A DNA stretch of 35,895 nt from Clostridia bacterium. Its GTDB lineage: Bacteria; Bacillota; Clostridia; Christensenellales; Aristaeellaceae. A model generated the notes under the pieces. The model was given only the letters and a program-made list of their open reading frames with translations. It was not told the origin of the DNA and did no database searches. Shown in pieces: positions 14,322-22,088 of the stretch (position 1 is the stretch's first letter; each line of letters starts with the position of its first letter). A program made the position numbers and the translations under genes. The stretch is from positions 1 through 35,895 of the forward strand of contig JAFPWH010000003.1 in assembly GCA_017395065.1 (NCBI GenBank), given 5' to 3'.

Positions 14322-15164
14322 TTACGCTTTCTCAAAGCCCGGGCGCCAGGCCGCGAAGGAAGCGAGCTGTTCGTCCGTGCGGTGATAGTAGCGCTCGCCC
14401 TTGTCGAGGGCGGCGACCGAAGCCATCTCGTCTTCGGTCAGAGTGAAATCGAGGATGTTCAGGTTGTCGCGGATGTGGCTTACGTTCCGGCTGCCGGGGA
14501 TCACCGCAAAGCCCATCTGCGTGTGCCAGCGCAGGATGATCTGCGCCGGGGTCTTGCCGTACTTTTGCGCAAGAAGCGCAAAGACCGGCTCACCCACCAG
14601 CTTCTTGTCGCCGTGTCCCAGCGGATACCAGCTCATCAGCTTTATGCCGTACCCGTCCAGCGTTTTGCGAAGCTCCTTCTGCGTAAAATACGGGTGCGCC
14701 TCCGCCTGGATGAACTGGGGCACGATCTCCCACTTCGTTTTGAGCTCTTCGATGTATTTCCCCTCGAAGTTGGAGATGCCGATGGCCCTGGCCTTTCCGT
14801 CCCTGTACGCCTTCTCCAGCTGCCGGTATCCCGCAAGCCAGTTCCCGGCGGGCTGGTGGATGTACAGAAGGTCTGCATAGTCCGTGCCCAGGCGCTCCAG
14901 CGTTTCGTCCACGGCCCTGGGATTTTCGTATTCGCTGGGCCAGAGCTTGGTGGACAAAAACACCTTTTCGCGGCTTACGCCGCTGAGCCTTATGCCGCGG
15001 CCAACGGCGCGCTCGTTGACGTAGGCGTTTGCCGTGTCCACGAGGGAATATCCCATCCGGAGCGCTTCGCGCACGCTGTTTTCGGCGTCCGCGGGGGAAA
15101 GCATGTAGGTGCCGATGCCCACGGCGGGGCAGTTGACGCCGTTGTTCAAAGTGATGTATTCCAT
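14322..15164 (-). CDS. Cytoplasmic aldo/keto reductase
   Basis: This 280-residue NADPH-dependent oxidoreductase has an intact tetrad: Asp43 and Tyr48 (DTANAY), Lys73 (TKLW), His103 (YIHQP). It also has the cofactor-phosphate motif IPGSRNVSHIRDN near residues 223-235. There is no export signal, unlike the paralogue at 12175. ATG 15164 follows AAGGAGAAGG. It is the first gene after the 480-bp repeat array in the minus-strand redox run. Family members of this size (AKR5-like) reduce 2,5-diketogluconate, methylglyoxal or similar carbonyls; the substrate here is unknown. Confidence 0.93.
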   Translation of the reverse strand: MEYITLNNGVNCPAVGIGTYMLSPADAENSVREALRMGYSLVDTANAYVNERAVGRGIRLSGVSREKVFLSTKLWPSEYENPRAVDETLERLGTDYADLLYIHQPAGNWLAGYRQLEKAYRDGKARAIGISNFEGKYIEELKTKWEIVPQFIQAEAHPYFTQKELRKTLDGYGIKLMSWYPLGHGDKKLVGEPVFALLAQKYGKTPAQIILRWHTQMGFAVIPGSRNVSHIRDNLNILDFTLTEDEMASVAALDKGERYYHRTDEQLASFAAWRPGFEKA

Positions 15165-15189
15165 GATCCTTCTCCTTTATTTTTTGTCT

Positions 15190-15521
15190 CCGTAGCGGCG
15201 GCAATCTGCCGCCATAAACATCGCGAATACGAACCGTCTTTCCGTCCTGCACGCAGCGCCCGTACGTCTCCGTAGCGGCGGCAATCTGCCGCCATAAACA
15301 TTGCGAATACGAACCGCCTACCGTCCCACACGCAACGCCCGTACGCCTCCGTAGCGGCGGCAATCTGCCGCCATAAACATTGCGAATACGAACCTCTTTG
15401 CGTAAAGCGCCTTTCCCCCGCGTATACGCCACGTCCATGGCGACAAATTCGCCGTTCCGTGCGTTTGTCGGAGTATGCTGCAAACCGCTTCGCTCATGGC
15501 GGCAGATTGCCGCCGCTACGG
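15190..15521. repeat. Hairpin-repeat array A: three forward copies, one reverse
   Basis: Forward copies (CCGTAGCGGCGGC...GCCGCCAT) lie at 15190-15214, 15270-15294 and 15349-15373, steps of 80 and 79 bp. Each is followed by a GCGAATACG box, a variant of GCGTATACG. One reverse copy lies at 15496-15521. Two decayed reverse copies (ATGGCGACAAATTCGC) lie near 15437 and 15574. The array fills the gap between the cytoplasmic reductase and flavodoxin genes. Short frames across it are spurious. Confidence 0.92.
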
Positions 15522-15646
15522 ATAATTCGCCGTTCCGTGCGTCTATCGGTGTGCATTGCGAACCGCCACGCCCATGGCGACAAATTCGCTGTTTTGTGCG
15601 TTTGTTGGGGGATGTTGCGTATACGCTTCGCCAAAAACATTCCCTT

Positions 15647-16168
15647 CTACATCAGCCCGTTCTCCGCAAGCCAGCGGCGGACGCTGCCTTCGCAGGAGGC
15701 GGCTTGGCTTCCGGTGATTGAAAGGCCGCTCTTTACCACAGCGCCGGGGCAGGCGCGCTTTATGTCCCTTTCGCTCGAACCCATGCCGCTGCCCTCGTTG
15801 GTGCAAAGCGGCAGGATGGTCTTTCCGCCGAAATCGAACTTCTCCAAAAAGCTGAGCACCGCCATCGGCACCGTGCCCCAGTAGTTGGGGTAGGCAAGCA
15901 CCACGGTGTCGTAGCCGTCGACGGACGCGGGCAGGGAAACCAGCTCCGGCCGGGCGTTTGCGCGCAGGTCCCTTTTGGCTTCCTCGATGCAGGTCATGTA
16001 GACCGGGGAGTAGGGGTGCTTCATCTCGATTTTGAAGCTGTCCGCGGGGATCAGGGTCTTTACGATGTTGCAGACGATCTCGGTGTTGCCTGTCTTCACG
16101 TAGCGCATCGCGCCGCCGAAATAGTTTTCGTCCGCCCTCGAGAAAAACGCGATCAGTGTCTTTGCCAT
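15647..16168 (-). CDS. Cytoplasmic flavodoxin-like protein
   Basis: This 173-residue protein starts at ATG 16168 behind GGAGGG; an upstream ATG at 16183 lies within the ribosome-site region and is less likely. It has the start TLIAFFSRADENYF, an aromatic LAYPNYWGTVPM near the flavin and LPLCTNEGSGMG near the end. This matches the flavodoxin_4 type seen beside aldo/keto reductases in Firmicutes. It is cytoplasmic, FMN-binding by family. The gene is divergent from the LysR regulator and leads the redox cluster, though 480 bp of repeats separate it from the next gene. Confidence 0.9.
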   Translation of the reverse strand: MAKTLIAFFSRADENYFGGAMRYVKTGNTEIVCNIVKTLIPADSFKIEMKHPYSPVYMTCIEEAKRDLRANARPELVSLPASVDGYDTVVLAYPNYWGTVPMAVLSFLEKFDFGGKTILPLCTNEGSGMGSSERDIKRACPGAVVKSGLSITGSQAASCEGSVRRWLAENGLM

Positions 16169-16200
16169 GTCTTTGCCCTCCAAATCTTTCTGTCGCTTTG

Positions 16201-16230
16201 ATTATAGGCGAAAACCCTTGCAAAGTCCAA
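16201..16230 (-). promoter_or_regulatory. Promoter of the flavodoxin/redox cluster
   Basis: On the minus strand: TTGGAC, 18 bases, TATAAT. It overlaps the divergent LysR promoter, so one bound regulator could control both. Confidence 0.65.
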
Positions 16231-16247
16231 TAGAAATGGTGTATAAT
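16218..16247 (+). promoter_or_regulatory. Promoter of the lysR-type gene
   Basis: TTGCAA, 18 bases, TATAAT. An AT-rich near-palindrome (ATTTAAATTTTAAAT, about 16249-16263) just downstream is a candidate LysR binding site. Confidence 0.65.
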
Positions 16248-16279
16248 CGATTTAAATTTTAAATGGCACGGAGGGAAAA

Positions 16280-17167
16280 ATGACCACCAAGCAGATCGAT
16301 TACTGCATCGAGCTTTCGCGCACACTCAACTTCAGCCGCGCGGCGGACAATCTGTACGTGAGCCAGCCGACGTTTTCGTACCAGATCAGGCTGCTGGAGG
16401 AGGAGATCGGCTTTTCGCTGTTCGAGCGCAGCGGAAAAGGCGCGTATCTCACGCCCGCGGGCGCACAGTTCGTCTCGTTTCTGACGGGCCTGCGCGAGGA
16501 CCTCAGGCGCGCGATCGAGCAGGGCCAGAATTTCAGCGCGAAGTATCTGGACAGCATTTCCGTGTGCCTGCCGGTCCGTCAGGCGCTGTATTTCCTGCCC
16601 GAAGCCATGCGCCTGTTTGCCCAACGCTTCCCCACGGTGCAGATCACGCCGCTGTTTCGCTACGGCGGAAGCCTGGAGTGCTTCCTCGCAAACGAAGCGG
16701 ACGTCCTTTTCGCCCTCAAAGAGCAGACGAAGCAGCTTCCGGGCGTTCAGGTGCACGAGCTGTTCGTAAGCCGCGTCTATCTGATCGCGGACAGAAACGA
16801 TCCCCTCGCGGAAAAGGACCTGATAAAGGAGGAAGACCTCTTCGGGCGCACGCTGATGGTCGGCGGAGGCTCGCCGCCCGCGCTCAAAAGCGTTCAGCAC
16901 CGCCTGATCGCCACGGGAAAGATAAGCTATTTCAACAGCCCGGACCACGACACCACGCTGACCAACGTGGCCGCCGGCAAGGGGATCTGCCTCGCGCCGG
17001 GCTTTCTGAACGACCACAGCGGCCAGTTCGCCTGGATCCCCTTCGACTGCCGCGAATCGTTTTCCTGCGTGCTGTGCACGCACAAAGCCGACAGCCGCCC
17101 GGGCGTGGCGGCCTTCGTCGAAATACTGCAAAAGCTCTTCAAAGAAGCCGTGGCCTTTCCGCTGTGA
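16280..17167 (+). CDS. LysR-family transcription regulator
   Basis: The 295 residues have the classic layout. A winged helix-turn-helix lies at about 1-60 (FSRAADNLYVSQPTFSYQIRLLEEEIGFSLFER, a textbook LysR helix pair), with a linker helix to about 90. A periplasmic-binding-like effector domain follows (about 90-295). ATG 16280 follows GGAGGG. The gene is divergent from the redox cluster with overlapping promoters, the usual arrangement for a LysR regulator and its target. It probably senses a redox or carbonyl signal, an inference from the neighbours only. Confidence 0.95.
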   Translation: MTTKQIDYCIELSRTLNFSRAADNLYVSQPTFSYQIRLLEEEIGFSLFERSGKGAYLTPAGAQFVSFLTGLREDLRRAIEQGQNFSAKYLDSISVCLPVRQALYFLPEAMRLFAQRFPTVQITPLFRYGGSLECFLANEADVLFALKEQTKQLPGVQVHELFVSRVYLIADRNDPLAEKDLIKEEDLFGRTLMVGGGSPPALKSVQHRLIATGKISYFNSPDHDTTLTNVAAGKGICLAPGFLNDHSGQFAWIPFDCRESFSCVLCTHKADSRPGVAAFVEILQKLFKEAVAFPL

Positions 17168-17184
17168 CGCGTATTTCGGGCGCG

Positions 17185-17220
17185 AAAAAAACGCGGCCGC
17201 GCCGAACGTTCACGGCCGCG
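17185..17220 (-). terminator. Terminator-shaped hairpin pointing left
   Basis: CGCGGCCG (17192-17199) and CGGCCGCG (17213-17220) pair, with seven A before them on the plus strand. Read on the minus strand this is a hairpin followed by T7. It follows the LysR stop on the plus strand but has no T tract in that direction. Confidence 0.5.
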
Positions 17221-17456
17221 GCGGTACTGACGATACTATAGTACAAATCGGGCGAAAAATCAATCGGGTCTTGCGTTTTCCCTGCGCCGTCCCCGGTAAA
17301 GAAGGCGGCCCGATCCGTTTTTTCGTACGTTCTGCGCATTTTCTGCCGTCGGATTTCGGAGATTTTTTTGCCGGGACGCGGTACAATAAGCGCGTAAAAA
17401 CGGGCAGAATGGGTCCGATCCGTTCTGTCTGAACCGAAAGGAAAGGGTGAATTTGT

Positions 17457-18599
17457 ATGAAAAAACGCTTTCTGGCATTCCTGGCGGCGTGCTGCCTGAC
17501 CGCCTGCGCGCTGGCCGAGGGGACGGTGTACACCGCAGATCAGACCGATCAGAGCGCGGTCGACGTGTCCGGCACGGAAAACGTCGTGATTTCGGGCGCG
17601 ACGGTCCTCAAAACCGGCGGCGACGCCTCGAGCGCCGACGAAGCGAGCTTCAAGGGCGTAAACGCGGCGGTTCGCGTGTACGACCGGGCGACGCTCACGA
17701 TCACGGATTCGCTGATCGAAGCCTCCGCGAAGAACGCGACCGGCGTCTTCGCCTATGACGGCGGCACCGTCAATATTTCGGACTGCACCGTGAACGTCAC
17801 CGGCGGGGGCGCGGGCGGCGTGCAGGTGGCGGGCGGCGGCACGCTGATCGGCAAAAATCTGACCGTGACCAGCGCAAGCAAGGCCGCGATCCGCTCCGAC
17901 CGGGGCGGCGGCACGATGGTTCTGGACGGCGGCACCTACACCTCCACGGGCAAAAACGGCTGCCCTGCGATCTACAGCACGGCGGACATCACGGTTTCGA
18001 ACGCCGTCTGCACGTCCGAACAGTCCCGTGCGGTCATCATCGAGGGCAAAAACAGCGTGACGCTGGAAAACTGCATCCTCGAGGGCAACGACCAGTCCAC
18101 GAAGGAGGGCAGCGTCCGGGCAAACGTGCTGCTCTACCAAAGCGCCTCAGGCGACGCGAAGGCGGGCACGAGCGTTTTCACGATGACGGGCGGGCAGATG
18201 ACGTGCCTGAGCGGCGCGATGTTTTACTGCACCAACACGGACAGCGTGATCGATCTCAAGGAGGCCGAGCTCGTACTCTCAGGCGACGATACCCTCCTCA
18301 TCGTCTCCGCGGGCCGCTGGGGCAAGGACGGCAGAAACGGCGGAAGCTGCACATTGAACGCCGAAAAACAGGTCCTGAGCGGAAAAATCACCGTGGACGG
18401 CCTCTCTTCCCTCACGCTCGATCTGACCGATTCCGCCTTCACGGGCTCGATCGAGGCGGAGGGCGAAGCCCGCGTGACGCTGGACGAAAACAGCACCTGG
18501 ACGCTCACCGCCGACAGCTATATCACCGAATTCAACGGAAACCCCGACAACGTAAAAGGAGACTACGCGCTGTACGTGAACGGCAGCAGGATAAACTGA
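17457..18599 (+). CDS. Exported right-handed beta-helix-like protein
   Basis: This 380-residue protein begins with a signal peptide (MKKRFLAFLAACCLTACALA). It can be read either as signal peptidase I type, cut near residue 20, or as a lipoprotein with lipobox LTAC and Cys17. The rest is a regular run of short beta-strand repeats rich in Thr, Val, Ile, Gly and Asp (VVISGATVLKTGG, LTITDSLIEAS, VNISDCTVNVTGG), typical of parallel beta-helix or pectate-lyase-like folds. No catalytic motif is recognised, so adhesin, carbohydrate-binding and enzyme roles all remain open. The ATG follows GAAAGG. A TACAAT -10 box at 17382-17387 is the only promoter sign. It is monocistronic. Confidence 0.8.
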   Translation: MKKRFLAFLAACCLTACALAEGTVYTADQTDQSAVDVSGTENVVISGATVLKTGGDASSADEASFKGVNAAVRVYDRATLTITDSLIEASAKNATGVFAYDGGTVNISDCTVNVTGGGAGGVQVAGGGTLIGKNLTVTSASKAAIRSDRGGGTMVLDGGTYTSTGKNGCPAIYSTADITVSNAVCTSEQSRAVIIEGKNSVTLENCILEGNDQSTKEGSVRANVLLYQSASGDAKAGTSVFTMTGGQMTCLSGAMFYCTNTDSVIDLKEAELVLSGDDTLLIVSAGRWGKDGRNGGSCTLNAEKQVLSGKITVDGLSSLTLDLTDSAFTGSIEAEGEARVTLDENSTWTLTADSYITEFNGNPDNVKGDYALYVNGSRIN

Positions 18600-18608
18600 A
18601 GCAAAAAC

Positions 18609-19043
18609 AGCGGCGGCAGCAACCCGCCGCCACATTCATCGCGTATACGAAATCAAACCCGTTTTAACCCAAACCATTACGCCGACCCCGTAGCGGCGGC
18701 AATCTGCCGCCGCATTCATCGCGTATACGAAATCAAACCCGTTTTAACCCAAATCACCGCGCCGACCCCGTAGCGGCGGCCTTCAAGGCCGCCATAACCG
18801 TCCCGTATACGCAAAAAACCCGCGCTTCCCGCAACGCCACCCCCTATACGCAACCCCCCATGGCGGCAGATTGCCGCCGCTACAGCTGATTCGCTCCTCC
18901 GTACGTTTGCCGGGGTGCATTGCAAACAGCATCTCCCCATGGCGGCGTAGACGCCGCCGCTACGGCTGATTCGCTTCTCCGTACGTTTGCCGGGGTATAT
19001 TGCAAACCGCTTCGCCCATGGCGGCAGATTGCCGCCGCTACGG
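18609..19043. repeat. Hairpin-repeat array B: three forward copies, three reverse
   Basis: Forward copies lie at 18609-18632 (degenerate), 18688-18713 and 18768-18795, each followed by a CGTATACG-type box. Reverse copies lie at 18860-18883, 18939-18965 and 19018-19043, in steps of 79 bp. Stem centres differ (AATCT, CTTCAAG, GTAGAC) but remain self-complementary. The array fills the gap before the GH95-like gene. No gene is supported inside it. Confidence 0.92.
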
Positions 19044-19088
19044 AGATACAACATCCGCCGTTTCTCTATCCGCATCCCCCGCCCCCCG

Positions 19089-19117
19089 TTGCTTCCTCTT
19101 CGTATTTCTGCTATAAT
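19089..19117 (+). promoter_or_regulatory. Promoter of the GH95-like gene
   Basis: TTGCTT, 17 bases, TATAAT, immediately downstream of repeat array B. Confidence 0.7.
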
Positions 19118-19171
19118 GTCCTAAACACCGACAGACGCATCGCGCAAAACGCTTTTCCGGAGGTGCCTCAG

Positions 19172-21580
19172 ATGGACAGAACAGCCTATGTCGCCGGCCG
19201 CTACGGCCTTTTCAGAACGCCGCCCGAGATGGTGCCGGCGGGAAAATGCGACGTTTCGGGCAACGGGCGCTGGCGCATCTGGGAGTTCGCCGGCACGAAG
19301 ATCGACGCGCCGATCCTCGGAAACGGCGACCTTTTGTCCGCGTTCGCGTGGCCGGCGCGCTACATGCAGTTCTGGCTGACGACGAACGATTTTTGGCAGA
19401 TGGAGTCCAATCCAAACTACGAATTCTTTCACGACAACGCGGTCGCAAAGCGCGATCCGCCCGTGGCGCTGGGGAGTCCAAGGCCGCTGGGCCGCGTCGT
19501 GTTCGACGTACCCGAATACGAAGACGCCGCCTGCGAGGTGCGCCAGGAATACCTGACGGCGGACACGAAGGCGCTCTTCACCGCGCGGGACGGGCACGTC
19601 CTTCGCGTAAACAGCTGGGTCGCGGCGACGGAAAACGAGCTGATCGTCGAGATTTCGTCCACGAAAAAGTGCTCTCTCTGCTACGAATTCTTTTTTCCAA
19701 ACGAGCTGGGCAAGGGCTGCGACGTCGGCGTCGACTGCATGGGCGACTGCGAGGACGACGAGCTTCTTTCCGGCACCTTCAAGGGCTTGATCGGCGGGCG
19801 TCCGCTGCAGGTCAAAAGCGAAAAAAACGGCCTGCTCTCGGGCTACAGAGAATTTTCCGATCACGTGGACGTGCCCACGAAGTGCGCCTTCGGCGCGCGC
19901 GTGCTGGGCGCTTCCTCAAATGAGCTCACGCTGGAAGCGAACGTGAAATACACCTTCGTCGCGGCGGTCAGAAGCTGGGCAAAGACCGCGCGCCCCTTTG
20001 AATACGCCCGCTCCCGCGCAAAATGGATCACCGAAAACGACGTCATTACCCTCCGGGCGCTGCACGAAAACTGGTGGAAGGATTTCTGGTCGGTTTCGGG
20101 CGTGGAATTTGCCGACGAAACGCTGATGCGCGCCTACTGCACCTCACAGTACATGATGGCGTCCGTCTCGCGGGACCCGGAGTATCCGCCCAACATCCTT
20201 GGCATCTCCACCTTCGACCGCATGGCCTGGAACGGCAACTACAAGATCAACTACAACCACCAGACGCCCTATCTCGGCCTGCTGGCCGCCGGGCACTTCG
20301 AACAGGCCGACCCGCACGACGCGCCCTACCTTTCCATGATGGACGTCGCAAGGGAAATGGGCCTTCGCCTGCTGAAACACGAGGGCGCTTACCTGCCCCT
20401 CGGCCTCGGCCCCAAGGGCATGGTCAGCGAAGCGCTGCTTTTGCACATGAAATCGCAGGGCGTGCACGGGGCGCTGAACATGCTGATGCGCTGGCGCCTT
20501 TCGATGGACAGAAAATACCTTCTGAAGGTCTTCCCCTACCTGCTCTCGGTCGCCGATTTCTGGGAAAACGATCTGGTCGAAGAGGGCGGCGTGCTGCACA
20601 TTCGGGGCGACGGCATGCACGAGCGCACGACCCGCAGCGTCTTAAACGACGGCGAGCCGGAGGACCCCACGAACACGCTGGGCTACCTTCGCTGCTTCTT
20701 TAAGGAAATGCAGGCCGCAGCCGATTTTCTGGGCATAGCCACGGAAAGGATTCCGGCCTGGCAGGACGTCCTTACGCGCCTTGCCCCGTACAAAGTCGGA
20801 AAGATCAGTGAGATCGAAGACAACCCGACGCTCTGGAACGAAGGGCAGCTTTCGCTCAAGGACCTGCTGCCGGGGGACGTTCAGAACCTGCCCGTGTACT
20901 TCAACGAAGCAAAGGGCAGCGCCTGGTCGCTGCATTTTCCGGGCAACGTCATGCACATCTACCCCGGCGGCGCGATCGGTCTGGGCAGCGACGAAAAGGA
21001 GCTTGAGACCGCGCGGAACACGGTCCGGGCGCTTTCCGAAACGGAGCGCGCCTGCCGCGGCCTGAAGGCGGACGCAAACGCGCAGGTCACGGCCAAAGGC
21101 GCGTGGAACGCCACGAACCTCGGCTGCCTGTTCTTCGTCGCGGCGGTCAGGGTAGGCTTCGATCCTGACACGATCCTTTCGGAGCTGCGCCGAAAGCTCG
21201 AAACAAACGGCCTGCCCAACGGCTTTTTGCGCGACAATCCGCACGGCATCGAAAACCTCTCCACCGTGCCCAACACCCTGCAGGAAATGATGCTTTTGTC
21301 CCACGAGGGGATACTGCGCTTTTTCCGCGTCTGGCCCCGCGCCGCGATCCCCGACGCCCGCTTTTTCGGCCTGCGCGCCTACGGCGGCTTCGTCGTGGAC
21401 GCGGCCCTGAAGGGCGGCCAAACGCAGCGCGTCGAAATCGAAAGCACCTACGGCGGCCCCCTGACCTTCGAAAACCCCTGGCCCGCCCCCGCAAACGTAA
21501 ACGGCCGTATCCTCAGCGGCAAAACGATCACCGTAAACACACAAAAAGGCGAAAAACTAACAATCGTCCGGGCAGAGTAA
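19172..21580 (+). CDS. GH95-like glycoside hydrolase, cytoplasmic
   Basis: This 802-residue protein starts at ATG 19172 behind CCGGAGGTG; the frame extends further upstream only through repeat sequence. It has an N-terminal beta-sandwich region (about 1-270) and an (alpha/alpha)6-barrel-like middle. The block WNGNYKINYNHQTPYLG (about 353-369) corresponds to the GH95 Asn-x-Asn segment, and NVMHIYPGGAIGL (about 591-603) to a later conserved loop. GH95 enzymes cleave alpha-L-fucosides or galactosides by inversion. There is no signal peptide, so it would act on imported oligosaccharides. The match is at fold and motif level; DUF5703-type relatives are also possible. No sugar transporter lies next to it. 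Confidence 0.75.
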   Translation: MDRTAYVAGRYGLFRTPPEMVPAGKCDVSGNGRWRIWEFAGTKIDAPILGNGDLLSAFAWPARYMQFWLTTNDFWQMESNPNYEFFHDNAVAKRDPPVALGSPRPLGRVVFDVPEYEDAACEVRQEYLTADTKALFTARDGHVLRVNSWVAATENELIVEISSTKKCSLCYEFFFPNELGKGCDVGVDCMGDCEDDELLSGTFKGLIGGRPLQVKSEKNGLLSGYREFSDHVDVPTKCAFGARVLGASSNELTLEANVKYTFVAAVRSWAKTARPFEYARSRAKWITENDVITLRALHENWWKDFWSVSGVEFADETLMRAYCTSQYMMASVSRDPEYPPNILGISTFDRMAWNGNYKINYNHQTPYLGLLAAGHFEQADPHDAPYLSMMDVAREMGLRLLKHEGAYLPLGLGPKGMVSEALLLHMKSQGVHGALNMLMRWRLSMDRKYLLKVFPYLLSVADFWENDLVEEGGVLHIRGDGMHERTTRSVLNDGEPEDPTNTLGYLRCFFKEMQAAADFLGIATERIPAWQDVLTRLAPYKVGKISEIEDNPTLWNEGQLSLKDLLPGDVQNLPVYFNEAKGSAWSLHFPGNVMHIYPGGAIGLGSDEKELETARNTVRALSETERACRGLKADANAQVTAKGAWNATNLGCLFFVAAVRVGFDPDTILSELRRKLETNGLPNGFLRDNPHGIENLSTVPNTLQEMMLLSHEGILRFFRVWPRAAIPDARFFGLRAYGGFVVDAALKGGQTQRVEIESTYGGPLTFENPWPAPANVNGRILSGKTITVNTQKGEKLTIVRAE

Positions 21581-21609
21581 AAGCGCCGCCGCACCGACCC
21601 CCGCCCACA

Positions 21610-21888
21610 CCGTAGCGGCGGCAATCTGCCGCCATCGTCATCGCGTATACGAAACAGCACGGCGTAAAGCGCAATTTCCTGCATATCCGCCGCGCCCCAT
21701 GGCGGCCTTGAAGGCCGCCGCTACGGCGATCGCGCGGCGCCCTGCTTTCATGCGCCGGTTTCTGCGTATACGCAATGCCCTGTGGCGGCAGGTTGCCGCC
21801 GCTACGGCGAGGCGGGATCGCATACTCCTTTCGGGGTTGTACTGCTTGTATGCGATGCCTTATGGCGGCGTGGACGCCGCCGCTACGG
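21610..21888. repeat. Hairpin-repeat array C: one forward copy, three reverse
   Basis: The forward copy is 21610-21634 with GCGTATACG at 21643-21651. Reverse copies are 21699-21726 (centre CTTGAAG), 21782-21807 (centre AGGTT) and 21862-21888 (centre GTGGAC), in steps of 80-83 bp. CGTATACGC precedes the second reverse copy. The array lies between the GH95-like gene and ftsH. Confidence 0.92.
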
Positions 21889-22005
21889 CGCGCATGCTGT
21901 TTCCGTTCATGGGCGCGGCTCTCTCCCCCGCCCCCGCTCCCTCCCAAAATCTGCGAATTTTACTCACTCTTCATAATAATTTGCCCATCTTTGCTCATCA
22001 TATAT

Positions 22006-22034
22006 TTGTATTTCTTTTCGGAAAATGGTATAAT
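22006..22034 (+). promoter_or_regulatory. ftsH promoter
   Basis: TTGTAT, 17 bases, TATAAT. Confidence 0.7.
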
Positions 22035-22088
22035 AAATGTCAAATCGGATTTTGCGCTTGCGAATGAAGAAAGCGAGGACATTTATTT

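Noticed and set aside
15190-15373. Possible CRISPR array (regular 80-bp period)
   Set aside because: The conserved unit includes most of the 80 bp, the spacers are similar to each other, orientation flips inside arrays, and no cas genes are present.
14590-15483. Frames across the repeat arrays giving peptides such as YGGRLPPLR and LWRQIAAAT
   Set aside because: They arise from translating the hairpin repeat in different frames; the same peptides recur at every array, with no ribosome sites.
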